From Chitinophagaceae bacterium (GTDB lineage: Bacteria; Bacteroidota; Bacteroidia; Chitinophagales; Chitinophagaceae), in the NCBI GenBank assembly GCA_020403425.1, contig JADBXR010000005.1, positions 186,001-250,000 on the forward strand: a DNA stretch of 64,000 bases, read 5' to 3'. Each line of letters begins with the position of its first letter. The first letter of the stretch is position 1. The translations under genes and the position numbers were made by a program. Shown in pieces: positions 8,565 to 17,045 of this stretch. The notes under the pieces are model-generated. The model did no database searches and was not told where the DNA came from. It worked only from the letters and a program-made list of their open reading frames with translations.

Positions 8565-8594
8565 AGTCCCGCTGCGTACCGGCGGGACTTTTTT
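8565..8594 (+). terminator. Terminator after sodA
   Basis: AGTCCCGC (8565-8572) pairs with GCGGGACT (8582-8589), followed by a T-run to 8594. It separates sodA from the lipoprotein gene. Confidence 0.85.
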
Positions 8595-8608
8595 ATGAAA
8601 CTACGCTT

Positions 8609-9202
8609 ATGAAAAAAATACTTTTCTTCTGTTGTGCCATTGCATTGTTCGCCTCCTGCAAAAGCAAGACCCTGGTGGTGATGAGTAAAGGCGCTGCCGA
8701 CATTGATGTGGCTGCCAAAACCATCAAGGCCAAGGATGGTGCCGGCCATGAAGAAACAGCTGTGACCCTGGGTGGCGGATCCATTGTATTCAAACTGAAC
8801 ACACCTGCCGGGGAAGCTACCGTAGAGCTGAAAGAAAACGGTTTGTATGTGGTGAACGTAAAGAATGATACCATTATCGGCGGTTACCAGCAATACAGCG
8901 ACCCCTCCGTATCGCAGCAGGTGATCACACAGGAGAAGCTGAAACAACAGATCGATTCACTGCAGTTATTGTCCGAAGGGAAAAATGTAAGCGCCGCCAA
9001 CCGTAATTTCTTTATCCTGCCCAACCAGGCCGTTAAGGTCACCGATAATACCGCTGCCATGATCGTTGGCCCCTATCACCGTATGCGCTCTGCCGAAAAG
9101 GTAGATGGAAAAGCCCCGGAAGTATATCGTTTCTATAGTATCAAAGAGGTACGGGAGATCATCGGAAAACTACAGGCTTTGACCGTTGCACCAAAGGTGT
9201 AA
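8609..9202 (+). CDS. Lipoprotein of unknown function
   Basis: A 197-residue predicted lipoprotein with a short signal and lipobox LFASC (Cys17). The mature protein looks like mostly beta-structure in its first half (repeated T/V-rich strands at 40-95) and has a Gln-rich helix around 105-130, then a conserved-looking IIGKLQAL tail. I do not recognise a family. It stands alone after the sodA terminator and its stop codon is part of a fold-back repeat shared with the convergent yidD end. Confidence 0.75.
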   Translation: MKKILFFCCAIALFASCKSKTLVVMSKGAADIDVAAKTIKAKDGAGHEETAVTLGGGSIVFKLNTPAGEATVELKENGLYVVNVKNDTIIGGYQQYSDPSVSQQVITQEKLKQQIDSLQLLSEGKNVSAANRNFFILPNQAVKVTDNTAAMIVGPYHRMRSAEKVDGKAPEVYRFYSIKEVREIIGKLQALTVAPKV

Positions 9203-9278
9203 TTTGAAAATTTGAAAGTGTGCTGATTTGAAAGTGAACCCATTTTCAAATTTTCAAATCCCCACATTTTCAAATTAC
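9199..9278. repeat. TTTGAAAA-type self-complementary array between convergent genes
   Basis: GTAATTTGAAAAT (9199-9211) is perfectly complementary to ATTTTCAAATTAC (9266-9278). Between them lie further copies of TTTGAAA and its complement TTTCAAA. The outer arms overlap both flanking stop codons (lipoprotein at 9200-9202, yidD at 9278-9280), so the element could act as a two-way terminator. Confidence 0.8.
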
Positions 9279-9553
9279 TAAGGTACCGGATCGTAGCCAT
9301 GTCCGCCACCCGGGCGGCAACGGCTGATGCGCTTGATGGCGAGCCAGCCTCCTTGGATCAGCCCATGTTTTTGCAGGGCCTGCACTGCATATTGTGAACA
9401 GGTGGGTGTAAAACGGCATTTAGGACCAATGGCCGGAGAGATCACATACTGGTAGATCCTGATCAGCAAAATGAACGGGTAACTGATCACCACGGCAAGC
9501 CAGGTGATCCATGAACGACGTGGTTCGGGCGGTATATTCTTGTCAGCGCACAA
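9278..9553 (-). CDS. yidD: Membrane protein insertion efficiency factor YidD
   Basis: A 91-residue YidD (UPF0161) protein that helps YidC insert membrane proteins. One amphipathic/hydrophobic N-terminal segment (residues 15-33) precedes the signature [15 protein letters not shown] and [13 protein letters not shown]. The start overlaps the end of rnpA by 11 nt, the usual rpmH-rnpA-yidD order of bacteria, so translation is probably coupled. yidC is not in the window. Confidence 0.95.
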   Translation of the reverse strand: MCADKNIPPEPRRSWITWLAVVISYPFILLIRIYQYVISPAIGPKCRFTPTCSQYAVQALQKHGLIQGGWLAIKRISRCRPGGGHGYDPVP

Positions 9554-9935
9554 TCTGTTCTTCCAGTTTGGTGAGGGCCTGCTGCATTTTCTCTGTCAGC
9601 ATCGCATGATCGGGCAATTCTTTCCCAACGTATAAGAAAAAGACAGCTATCTGCTTCTCCTGGCTTTTCAGCGTTGCCAGCAGTGGTTGTTTGTTCAGCC
9701 GGTAACCTTCACGCAATAGCCGTTTGATACGGTTCCTGTCCACCGCTTTTGAAAAATGCCTGGCGCTAACGCCTACGCCGGCCTGAACCGGTTGTTGGGC
9801 TGAATTACCGGCAGGCATCCAGAACAGTTTCACCGGAAACACGGAAATGGTTTTGCCCCCTGTGAACAGGGTGCTCAATACCTTACGGCTTTTCAGTTTT
9901 TCTGACCGGGAATATGTATGGTTGCCTGCTGACAT
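9543..9935 (-). CDS. rnpA: Ribonuclease P protein component
   Basis: A 130-residue RnpA with the diagnostic basic motif [14 protein letters not shown] near residues 63-76. It is the protein subunit of RNase P, which matures tRNA 5' ends. It lies 79 nt downstream of rpmH, with a terminator-like hairpin in between, and overlaps yidD. Confidence 0.95.
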   Translation of the reverse strand: MSAGNHTYSRSEKLKSRKVLSTLFTGGKTISVFPVKLFWMPAGNSAQQPVQAGVGVSARHFSKAVDRNRIKRLLREGYRLNKQPLLATLKSQEKQIAVFFLYVGKELPDHAMLTEKMQQALTKLEEQIVR

Positions 9936-9949
9936 GGTTCTGCTAAACT

Positions 9950-9977
9950 AAAAAAGCCTCATCACAAAGATGAGGCT
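9950..9977 (-). terminator. Terminator/attenuator between rpmH and rnpA
   Basis: Read on the minus strand, AGCCTCATC (9977-9969) and GATGAGGCT (9963-9955) form a 9-bp stem with a 5-nt loop, followed by a run of T. Its position, after rpmH and before rnpA, would give more L34 message than RnpA message. Confidence 0.75.
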
Positions 9978-10014
9978 ATATTGTTTACACTGCTGAGCCC
10001 GGAGGCCTGGTGTA

Positions 10015-10170
10015 TTATTTTAATCCTTTTTCGCTGGAAACAGTGAGTTTCTTGCGACCTTTCGCTCTGCGGCTCGCCAGTACTTTGCGGCCATTGGCAG
10101 TTTCCATACGCTTGCGGAAACCGTGAACGGTTTTACGACGGCGTTTGTGTGGTTGGAATGTACGTTTCAT
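10015..10170 (-). CDS. rpmH: 50S ribosomal protein L34
   Basis: A 51-codon gene translated by hand from the minus strand: it opens [19 protein letters not shown] and ends in TVSSEKGLK. The very basic sequence and the HGFRKRM core are diagnostic of bacterial L34. It is slightly longer than the 44-46 residues usual in Gram-negatives, with a short C-terminal extension as in other Bacteroidota. It leads the rpmH-rnpA-yidD group. Confidence 0.96.
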   Translation of the reverse strand: MKRTFQPHKRRRKTVHGFRKRMETANGRKVLASRRAKGRKKLTVSSEKGLK

Positions 10171-10249
10171 GTTCTAGTTTTTTACTAACCCGGTAATATG
10201 ATTTCGTTTCATGCCTGCAGTCACCATACTGCTGCTTGTGAAAGGACGG

Positions 10250-10257
10250 CAAAGGTA
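10250..10257 (-). promoter_or_regulatory. Candidate rpmH promoter (-7 element)
   Basis: TACCTTTG on the minus strand matches TAnnTTTG exactly, 79 nt upstream of the rpmH start. This would leave a leader of about 70 nt. The -33 element is not clear. Confidence 0.45.
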
Positions 10258-10331
10258 GGGAAATCAGCCATACGAAGAAAGGCCGGATGCTGTTTTTTTG
10301 CGAAAAACTGCCCCGGTTTGCCCTTTTTACC

Positions 10332-11162
10332 CTATTTCCGACCCAGATCCAGGTGTTTTGAAGCGATCGGCTGCCCAAAAAAGCGGGTGGCATGGGTATC
10401 AAAATCCGTGGTAGAATCGGTGGTATAAAAACCAAGTCTGCCGTTACGACTGCATTTCCGGGCCAGGTCGGGATGTTTTTCCAGGTATTTCTTGAGGCTT
10501 TGGGCCACGATCTCGCCTTGCGACACCACCGTGATACCCGACGGTAGGAACTGACGGATCTTATTGATCAGCAATGGATAATGCGTACATGCGAGCAATA
10601 ACGTATCGATGCCTTCCGACTGGTTCAGCAGATGCTGCAAGTGCTGCTGCACAAAATAATCCGCTCCCGGGGTATCGTATTCATTGTTCTCGATCAATGG
10701 CACCCACATGGGGCAGGCTTCCTGGTACACTTCTACCTGTGGGAAGAATTTAGCGATCTCTATGGGATAACTCTCGCTCTGTACGGTTCCCGATGTTCCG
10801 AGTATCCCCACTTTCCCGGTTTGCGAGTAATGACCGATCACTTCCGTCGTGGGCCTGATCACCCCCAGTACCCGTTTGTCCGGATCGATACCGGGCAGGT
10901 CTTTCTGTTGTATGGTCCGCAGCGCCTTGGCGGAAGCCGTATTACATGCCAGGATCACCAGCTCACATCCCTGGGCAAAAAACCACTGCACACATTCCAG
11001 CGTGTAATGATACACGGTGGCAAATGAACGCGGACCATAGGGGGCACGTGCATTATCGCCCATATAGAGATAATCGTATTGCGGTAATTCCTGCACGATC
11101 TCTTTCAGTATGGTCAATCCACCATACCCGCTATCGAATACACCAATGGGCTTAAGCTGCAT
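10332..11162 (-). CDS. murI: Glutamate racemase
   Basis: A 276-residue glutamate racemase supplying D-glutamate for peptidoglycan. The catalytic acid/base context is intact: FDSGYGG near residue 10, the first catalytic Cys in ILACNTAS and the second in LLACTHYP. I chose the ATG at 11162 (MQLKPIGVFDSG) because a consensus -7 element lies just upstream and would exclude the longer start at 11189. It ends the envelope gene cluster but probably has its own promoter. Confidence 0.95.
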   Translation of the reverse strand: MQLKPIGVFDSGYGGLTILKEIVQELPQYDYLYMGDNARAPYGPRSFATVYHYTLECVQWFFAQGCELVILACNTASAKALRTIQQKDLPGIDPDKRVLGVIRPTTEVIGHYSQTGKVGILGTSGTVQSESYPIEIAKFFPQVEVYQEACPMWVPLIENNEYDTPGADYFVQQHLQHLLNQSEGIDTLLLACTHYPLLINKIRQFLPSGITVVSQGEIVAQSLKKYLEKHPDLARKCSRNGRLGFYTTDSTTDFDTHATRFFGQPIASKHLDLGRK

Positions 11163-11166
11163 AGGA

Positions 11167-11174
11167 CAAAAGTA
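11167..11174 (-). promoter_or_regulatory. murI -7 element, near-leaderless
   Basis: TACTTTTG on the minus strand matches TAnnTTTG exactly and ends only 4 nt before the murI ATG. Transcription would begin at or next to the start codon. Confidence 0.5.
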
Positions 11175-11175
11175 A

Positions 11176-11200
11176 GAACCCCATCGCAAGGACGGGGTTC
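11176..11200 (-). terminator. Weak terminator after the second skp-like gene
   Basis: GAACCCC and GGGGTTC arms (11176-11182 and 11194-11200) enclose 11 nt; downstream on the minus strand comes TTACTTTTG. The T-run is short, and the same bases contain the murI promoter. Confidence 0.45.
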
Positions 11201-11229
11201 AGACCAAATATTATTGTTGATACGACAAT

Positions 11230-11814
11230 TTATTTTTTAGGGGCTGCTGCGCCTGCACCGGATGCGGCTTTCCAGGCATCTTCGATCTCTTTGGTCAGCG
11301 GCAGCTTCAATTTCATGGCCACGCGGATAGATAAGTTATCCAGCAATGGAGGCTGTGCGTAAGGAGACAATGAGTTTGAATTCAGCACATAGGTGTACTT
11401 CTGTTCTGCGATCACCTGCTTCAGCGCTTCAAACATTCTCTGTTTGTAAGGGTTCAGCAATTGCTCCATTTTCTGCTCGTACATCTGCTGTCCGATCTGC
11501 TGCCAGTTAATCAGCATATAACGCTTTTGTGCCAGGTCTTTCTGGGCCAGTTCACGTGCTTTTGCAGGCATTGTGGCAGAGTCTTTTTTATAGATACTAT
11601 CGGCACGGTTGAATTCGTAAACGCGTGCTTCGTATTCCAGACGGAGAGAATCGTTCTGGTAGCTGGACAACAGGGTGTCCACTTTACCGATACCGGGGAA
11701 CAAAGACAGGGTCAGCTGCTCGTCGAAATATCCTATTTTCTGCTGTGCGCTGGTTGTGTTTGAGATCAGTAGCATCGCAACAAAAGCCATGCACACAAAT
11801 AATGATTTCTTCAT
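11230..11814 (-). CDS. OmpH/Skp family periplasmic chaperone
   Basis: A 194-residue protein with a signal peptide ending near TSAQQ (residue 25), followed by the OmpH/Skp pattern: a short beta start (KIGYFDEQ), a long charged helical arm (about residues 60-150, rich in Gln, Lys, Glu), and a return strand TYVLNSNS. Skp-type proteins hold unfolded outer-membrane proteins for the BAM machine. It is the second of two tandem paralogs behind bamA, with an Ala-rich tail ending APKK. Confidence 0.9.
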   Translation of the reverse strand: MKKSLFVCMAFVAMLLISNTTSAQQKIGYFDEQLTLSLFPGIGKVDTLLSSYQNDSLRLEYEARVYEFNRADSIYKKDSATMPAKARELAQKDLAQKRYMLINWQQIGQQMYEQKMEQLLNPYKQRMFEALKQVIAEQKYTYVLNSNSLSPYAQPPLLDNLSIRVAMKLKLPLTKEIEDAWKAASGAGAAAPKK

Positions 11815-11845
11815 TTTAGTGAAATTTATGATTGTTTGGTTTACA

Positions 11846-12361
11846 CTAGTTCTTAATTCCCAGCTCTCTCAGTACGTCTTCACTTTTGTCCAGCTTGGGG
11901 TCGGCAAATATAATGGTAATTCCTTCACTTTTATCGAGTACAAAATCATAGGCTTTGGAGATGGCCATCTTCTGTACAGCGTTGTACACTTTATCCTGGA
12001 CCGGTTTTACCAGTTTCTGGCGCTCTTTGAACAGGTCTCCCTCGTAACCAAAACGGCGTTTCTGGAGATCGCGCACCTCCTTCTCCCGCTGAAAAAGCTC
12101 GTCTTCCCGCTTTTTCTTCAGCTCATCGGTCAGCATGAACTGTTCGGCCTCATAATTCTTGTACATCTTGTCCAGCTGCGCCTGTTTGTCGTCGATCTCT
12201 TTCTGCCACTGCTCACCTATGAGTTGCAGTTTTTTATCGGCATCCCTATATTCAGGGATCTTACCCAGGATGTATTTGGTGTCGATGATGGCATAACGCT
12301 GTGCGTTGCCGGCAATGGCCAGTGCCACGAAAGCAATGAGGAGCAATACGTTTTTTTTCAT
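11846..12361 (-). CDS. OmpH/Skp family periplasmic chaperone
   Basis: A 171-residue protein from the ATG at 12361 (MKKNVLLLIAFVALAIAGNA), which gives a clean signal peptide; an upstream in-frame start would overlap bamA. The mature part begins RYAIIDTKYIL and has a strongly charged coiled-coil arm (residues 45-120), as in Skp. It follows bamA by 25 nt and precedes its paralog by 31 nt, so bamA and both chaperones are most likely one transcript. Confidence 0.92.
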   Translation of the reverse strand: MKKNVLLLIAFVALAIAGNAQRYAIIDTKYILGKIPEYRDADKKLQLIGEQWQKEIDDKQAQLDKMYKNYEAEQFMLTDELKKKREDELFQREKEVRDLQKRRFGYEGDLFKERQKLVKPVQDKVYNAVQKMAISKAYDFVLDKSEGITIIFADPKLDKSEDVLRELGIKN

Positions 12362-12386
12362 AACGGTAGTTAGTTTAGGTTTTGGG

Positions 12387-15119
12387 TTATTCCGGCTCAA
12401 AGCCCAGCATAAAGGTAAACCTTGCTGCGTCTTTCAGCGCGCCTCCCGGCGTAAACCTATCCAATCCTATGCCATAATCGAATCCAAGTAGTCCGAACAT
12501 AGGCAGGAAGAAACGCATACCCAGACCTACCGAACGTCTCAGTTTAAATGGATTATAGTCCTTGAATTCATACCAGCCATTAGCTGCCTCAAAGAAGCCC
12601 AGTGCGTAGATGGTGCTGCTCGGGTTCAGGCTAAGGGGGTAACGCATTTCCAGTGTGTATTTGTTAAAGATGGTGAAATACTGGCTGGCAGTCTGCCTGT
12701 CGGGGTTGATCTTCGGATTCGAATTGTCATACACAGGGTAACCTCTGTGTGCGATGATATCATAACCCAATAAGGCGAACTGGTTACTCAGACCCGCATC
12801 ACCCACCTGGAACCTCTCAAAAGGAGAGATCTTCAGGTCGGGGTTGAACCTTCCCAGGAAACCGAATTTGGCCGAAGCCTTCAACACGAACTGTTTGTTC
12901 CTGTCTTCGCCGTGCGGTTTGCCCAAAGGCACATACCATTCACCATTGAACCTCCATTTATGGTATTCGATAAAGCTGTAGGGGTTGGCAGAAGAATTGA
13001 TATTCTTGTCGATCAGCGAATACGGCGGCGTTACCTGCAGGCTCAGCAGGAAAGTAGAACCTGAACGCGGGAACAACGGCGCATCCACCGAAGACCTTTG
13101 CAGGGCGATACGGAAGTTGATATTGTTCACCACACCATTGTCAAAACCGGGCAGGTTGGTGGGATCAATCGCATAATTGCTCAGTTTGTAACGGGTGTAG
13201 TTCAGACCCATTGACAAAGAGAAATAGTCATCCGGCCATTTCAGCTGACGCGCAAGGCTCACCGTGGCACCGGTGGTTGAGATATACCTTGAATTGGCCA
13301 CATTCGGGTCATACAACCCTGTAAGCGGATCGTAGGTCTGTCCGTACTTGGTATTGTACAGACTCACGGTCAGGGCATTCCTTTTTTTACCACCCAGCCA
13401 GGGTTCGGTAAAAGAGAAGTTGTAAGAGCGGAACGCTTTACCGTTACTCTGTACACGGAGACTCAGTTTCTGTCCATCACCCATGGGCAAGGGATCCCAG
13501 GCCGATTTTCTGAAGATGTTCCGGATAGAGAAGTTGTTGAACGACACACCCAGTGTACCGGTCAAACCGATATAACCACCCCAACCGGCACTCAATTCCA
13601 GCTGGTCGCTGGATTTTTCTTCCACACCATAATTGATGTCCACGGTACCATCGTCAGGATTGGGTACCGGGTCGATCTTGATCTTTTCCTGGTTGAAATA
13701 GTTCAGCTGTGCGATCTCACGCTGTGAGCGGATCAGGTCGGTACGGCTGAATTTTTCACCGGGTATGGTTCGCAGTTCACGGCGGATCACATACTCTTTG
13801 GTACGGTCGTTACCGCTGATGCGGATATTCTTGATGGTAGCCTGCGGGCCCTCAATGATCCGGATCTCATAATCGATGGTATCATTGTACACGGCGGTCT
13901 CCACCGGGTCTGTACGGAAGAAAAGATACCCATCGTCCTGGTAAAGGCCGCTGATATCACCGCCATCGGGCGAAGCTGATTTACCGAGTTTTTTATTCAG
14001 TACCTCCAGGTTATAGATATCCCCTTTACGGATGCCGAGAATTGCGGTAAGAACGGAGTCCGGGAACTTGGTGTTGCCTCTCCAGGTGATATTACCGAAG
14101 TAGTACCTGTGACCTTCATTCAGTTTGATATCAATGTTCAACCCACCGCGGCGTACATGGTATACGGTATCTTTTTCAATGATCGCATCACGGAAACCGA
14201 GGGAGTTATAATATTCCAGCAGGTTATCCTTATCGTCTATGAACTTCTTCTCATCGAACTTGGCACCTGTGAGTTTCAGGCGGATATAGGGATCCAGCAG
14301 TTTTTTGGTTTTGCTGTAGGTGAGATAGCCATGTTCTTTCAGGTAGTCCTGGAACTTATACCGCTGCGGGGTGACCAGGTAGCCCTTATCGAAAGTAGGA
14401 TACAGGGTAAAACGCGAACGCTCTTTGGTATCTTTTAATTGTTTCTTCAGTTTACCAGCATCAACAGTGTTCCCGCCAAAATTGATATTGTTGATCTTCA
14501 CTTTCGGTCCCTTGTCGATCAGAAAGTCCAGTGCCAGGGTATTGTTGAAAGTTGTATCCTTTCTTTCAACGATGGTCACCCTGGAATCGCGGAAACCTTT
14601 TTCGGCATAGTATTTTTTAATGGCCTCCACCGCGGAGATCTTCATGTTCTCGGTGATCACACGGTTGGGTACCAATCCTGTTTTACCGGAAAGATCATCA
14701 CTTTCACCTTTACGCACCCCTTTGAAGAAGAACCTCGACAAACGGGGTCTTTCGGTAACAGCGATCTCGATATCGATGTTCCTTCCTTCCAGTTTGGTCA
14801 GGTAGATCTCAACATTGGAAAAATAGTTCTGGCCCCAGAGTTTCGTGATGGCTTTCGAGAAATTGTCGCCACCGGGTATCATGATCTCATCGCCCACATT
14901 GATATTGGCGATGGAGGTCAGGAGGTTTTCGTCAAAAAAACGGTTGCCCACCACTTTGATGGCGGCTACTTTGTATTTGCGGGGTGTTTTCTGTGTGAAA
15001 ATATTGAGCAGGTCAACATCAATAGAGGTTATGGTAGTATCGGTTTGCTGCGAACGGGCCGGGAGACTCACGAGCGATGTTACTAAAGCCAACACTAAAA
15101 TTTTGTACACTTTCTGCAT
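12387..15119 (-). CDS. bamA: Outer membrane protein assembly factor BamA
   Basis: A 910-residue Omp85 protein, the central BAM insertase. A signal peptide (residues 1-23, ending ARSQQ) is followed by POTRA domains to about residue 500 (several V/I-x-GN-x-F/R starts such as IKVVGNRFFDEN and IRISGNDRTKEYVI) and a C-terminal 16-strand barrel ending in an aromatic-rich strand, FTFMLGFEPE. It is somewhat longer than the enterobacterial protein, as usual for Bacteroidota. Neighbours uppS, two Skp-like chaperones and murI make this an envelope biogenesis cluster. Confidence 0.96.
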   Translation of the reverse strand: MQKVYKILVLALVTSLVSLPARSQQTDTTITSIDVDLLNIFTQKTPRKYKVAAIKVVGNRFFDENLLTSIANINVGDEIMIPGGDNFSKAITKLWGQNYFSNVEIYLTKLEGRNIDIEIAVTERPRLSRFFFKGVRKGESDDLSGKTGLVPNRVITENMKISAVEAIKKYYAEKGFRDSRVTIVERKDTTFNNTLALDFLIDKGPKVKINNINFGGNTVDAGKLKKQLKDTKERSRFTLYPTFDKGYLVTPQRYKFQDYLKEHGYLTYSKTKKLLDPYIRLKLTGAKFDEKKFIDDKDNLLEYYNSLGFRDAIIEKDTVYHVRRGGLNIDIKLNEGHRYYFGNITWRGNTKFPDSVLTAILGIRKGDIYNLEVLNKKLGKSASPDGGDISGLYQDDGYLFFRTDPVETAVYNDTIDYEIRIIEGPQATIKNIRISGNDRTKEYVIRRELRTIPGEKFSRTDLIRSQREIAQLNYFNQEKIKIDPVPNPDDGTVDINYGVEEKSSDQLELSAGWGGYIGLTGTLGVSFNNFSIRNIFRKSAWDPLPMGDGQKLSLRVQSNGKAFRSYNFSFTEPWLGGKKRNALTVSLYNTKYGQTYDPLTGLYDPNVANSRYISTTGATVSLARQLKWPDDYFSLSMGLNYTRYKLSNYAIDPTNLPGFDNGVVNNINFRIALQRSSVDAPLFPRSGSTFLLSLQVTPPYSLIDKNINSSANPYSFIEYHKWRFNGEWYVPLGKPHGEDRNKQFVLKASAKFGFLGRFNPDLKISPFERFQVGDAGLSNQFALLGYDIIAHRGYPVYDNSNPKINPDRQTASQYFTIFNKYTLEMRYPLSLNPSSTIYALGFFEAANGWYEFKDYNPFKLRRSVGLGMRFFLPMFGLLGFDYGIGLDRFTPGGALKDAARFTFMLGFEPE

Positions 15120-15269
15120 CCGGTTTCGGTTTGTGATGTTGCCGACTGAAAGAACATTCCAGGCTCTGTCAGCGATAGGTTCAGGTTTTTAGGCGGGGCA
15201 AATTAACTGGAATAATTAAAAATTGTTTGTTAAATCACCCCCTGTAATATAAGGTGTGGTGTTAAATAG

Positions 15270-16034
15270 CTATGCCAATTGGGTTTCCTCCTGTATTTGT
15301 TGCCCTGTTTTGCCAAATCTCCTCTCGCGACCCTGGAAGTCGATAATGGCTTCGTACAGGTTCTCTTTGCGGAAATCGGGCCAACGGGTGTTGGTGAAAT
15401 ATAATTCGGCATACGCCAACTGGTACAACAGGAAGTTACTGATCCGGTATTCCCCGCTGGTGCGGATCATGAGCTCCGGATCCGGAAACTGGCTGGTGGT
15501 AAGGTATTGCTGCAGGGTTTCCTGGTTGATGGTCTCGGGGTCTATCTTACCGGCCTTGACATCGCGTCCAATGTTCTGTACGGCATTCACCAGTTCCCAG
15601 CGGCTGCTGTAACTGAGGGCCATGATGAGGTTGAGACCGGTATTATGGCTGGTGAGCTCCAGCGCTTCCTTCAGTTCGTTCTGTGCAAATGCGGGCAGCA
15701 TATTCATGTCGCCGATCACATGCAGGCGGATATTGTTCTTGTTCAATGTGGGCACTTCCTTACGGATGGTCTCAACCAACAAAGACATCAAGCCCTCCAC
15801 TTCCTGCTGCGGCCTGTCCCAGTTCTCGGTACTGAATGCATACAGGGTTAGGTACTGGATGCCCAGTTCGGCACTTCCCTCTACGATGTTGCGGACACTT
15901 TCCACTCCATGAAAGTGCCCATACAGACGATCCTGGCCTTTTTCTTCGGCCCAGCGTCCATTTCCATCCATAATGATGGCAATATGGCGGGGTAAGCGAT
16001 CCCGGTCAATCTTATCGATCAGGCCTTCCTGCAT
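15270..16034 (-). CDS. uppS: Isoprenyl transferase (undecaprenyl diphosphate synthase)
   Basis: A 254-residue cis-prenyltransferase that makes the C55 lipid carrier for cell-wall and glycan synthesis. The catalytic Asp is D23 in HIAIIMDGNGRWAE; the C-terminal substrate motif RTSGEYRISNFLLYQ and the pattern ELYFTNTRWPDF are intact. It is 150 nt upstream of bamA and 96 nt downstream of the DUF6089 gene. Confidence 0.96.
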   Translation of the reverse strand: MQEGLIDKIDRDRLPRHIAIIMDGNGRWAEEKGQDRLYGHFHGVESVRNIVEGSAELGIQYLTLYAFSTENWDRPQQEVEGLMSLLVETIRKEVPTLNKNNIRLHVIGDMNMLPAFAQNELKEALELTSHNTGLNLIMALSYSSRWELVNAVQNIGRDVKAGKIDPETINQETLQQYLTTSQFPDPELMIRTSGEYRISNFLLYQLAYAELYFTNTRWPDFRKENLYEAIIDFQGRERRFGKTGQQIQEETQLA

Positions 16035-16056
16035 AGGAGTAACTAGAATTAGGGTG

Positions 16057-16064
16057 CAAATCTA
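16057..16064 (-). promoter_or_regulatory. Candidate uppS -7 element
   Basis: TAGATTTG on the minus strand matches TAnnTTTG, 22 nt upstream of the uppS ATG. No convincing -33 TTTG at the expected distance. Confidence 0.4.
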
Positions 16065-16130
16065 ACAAAATCAACGCTTATAGCGGGATATAATTGCCTA
16101 AATATGGGTCATCCGCCTTAGAAACAAGAC

Positions 16131-16985
16131 CTACCTGCCCGGAGGGGTAGGGCAACGGTAAGAGGAGAGGTTGAAGGAAACACCCACTTTCAGGGTAGCA
16201 AAAGCATCTTTCTGCAGGCTGTTACCCCGTTGTTTGCCTTTGATGCCAATGGAAGTACCGGTTTCGTAACTCCTGTCCTGCAGCAGGAAAGCGGGCGATG
16301 GTGAGCCGTCCGGCAGGGGAGGGAACGCGTCCGGCGCGTACAGACCGCTGACATCATCCAGGTAATCGGTATTCGTCATCCGGTAGGTCAGTTCGGCAAA
16401 TACATTGGTACGGGCACTCAGGGCATATTTAACACCCAGGGTGAACGGTATACTGATAGCAATAGGATTGTATGGTTTGAGGTTCGGATAGAGTGAACTT
16501 CCCTGTCCTTCTGTACCCAGTGTACGAAGCAGGTACTTCTCCCCATTCAGGTATGCGTAAGGATCATAGGAGAAAACGCCTACACCCAATCCAACATAGG
16601 GGGTAAACTCATAGCCCTCGAAGCCCGGGTGGAACTCGAAAAAGTTAAAGTCGCCGGCAAGACTGAGCTCCCATACATTGGAATTGAAACTGAGGTTGCG
16701 TGCCTGCTGTACCGGGTTGGAGCTGTATACATCCGAATAACCCAGCAGCGCATAATCGCCCGCAATGCGGATGCCGATATAATTGCTGACCTGTTTTCTG
16801 AAAAAGATACCCGCTGCGGTCTTGGGACGGTTCAAACCTGTATTGGGGTTGAGGTCACCGAAATAATGGGCCAGCCCCACAGAAACACCCACTTCGCCCT
16901 GGTGCACATAGGGCTCCAGCATCTGTGCACGGGCTGTTCCCAGTCCGGCGATCAAACAAAACAGGGCGATGGTTTTTCTAAACAT
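16131..16985 (-). CDS. DUF6089 family outer-membrane beta-barrel protein
   Basis: A protein of about 284 residues from MFRKTIALFC at 16985, which gives a signal peptide ending ARAQ; MTM at 16991 or a start at 17027 are alternatives. The mature sequence opens with GEVGVSVGLAHYFGDLNP and shows alternating aromatic strands, a Gly-rich turn pattern and a terminal strand LKVGVSFNLSSY, as expected of a small barrel. DUF6089 proteins sit between nadK and uppS in many Bacteroidota. Role unknown; an envelope function is inferred from the location. Confidence 0.85.
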   Translation of the reverse strand: MFRKTIALFCLIAGLGTARAQMLEPYVHQGEVGVSVGLAHYFGDLNPNTGLNRPKTAAGIFFRKQVSNYIGIRIAGDYALLGYSDVYSSNPVQQARNLSFNSNVWELSLAGDFNFFEFHPGFEGYEFTPYVGLGVGVFSYDPYAYLNGEKYLLRTLGTEGQGSSLYPNLKPYNPIAISIPFTLGVKYALSARTNVFAELTYRMTNTDYLDDVSGLYAPDAFPPLPDGSPSPAFLLQDRSYETGTSIGIKGKQRGNSLQKDAFATLKVGVSFNLSSYRCPTPPGR

Positions 16986-17045
16986 AGTCATCCGGGTATT
17001 CACGATTTCATTGTAAAATAGCACCAATTTTTAATACGATAAAAG

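Noticed and set aside
12387..15119. Internal plus-strand frames opposite bamA
   Set aside because: Shadows of a clearly conserved Omp85 gene.
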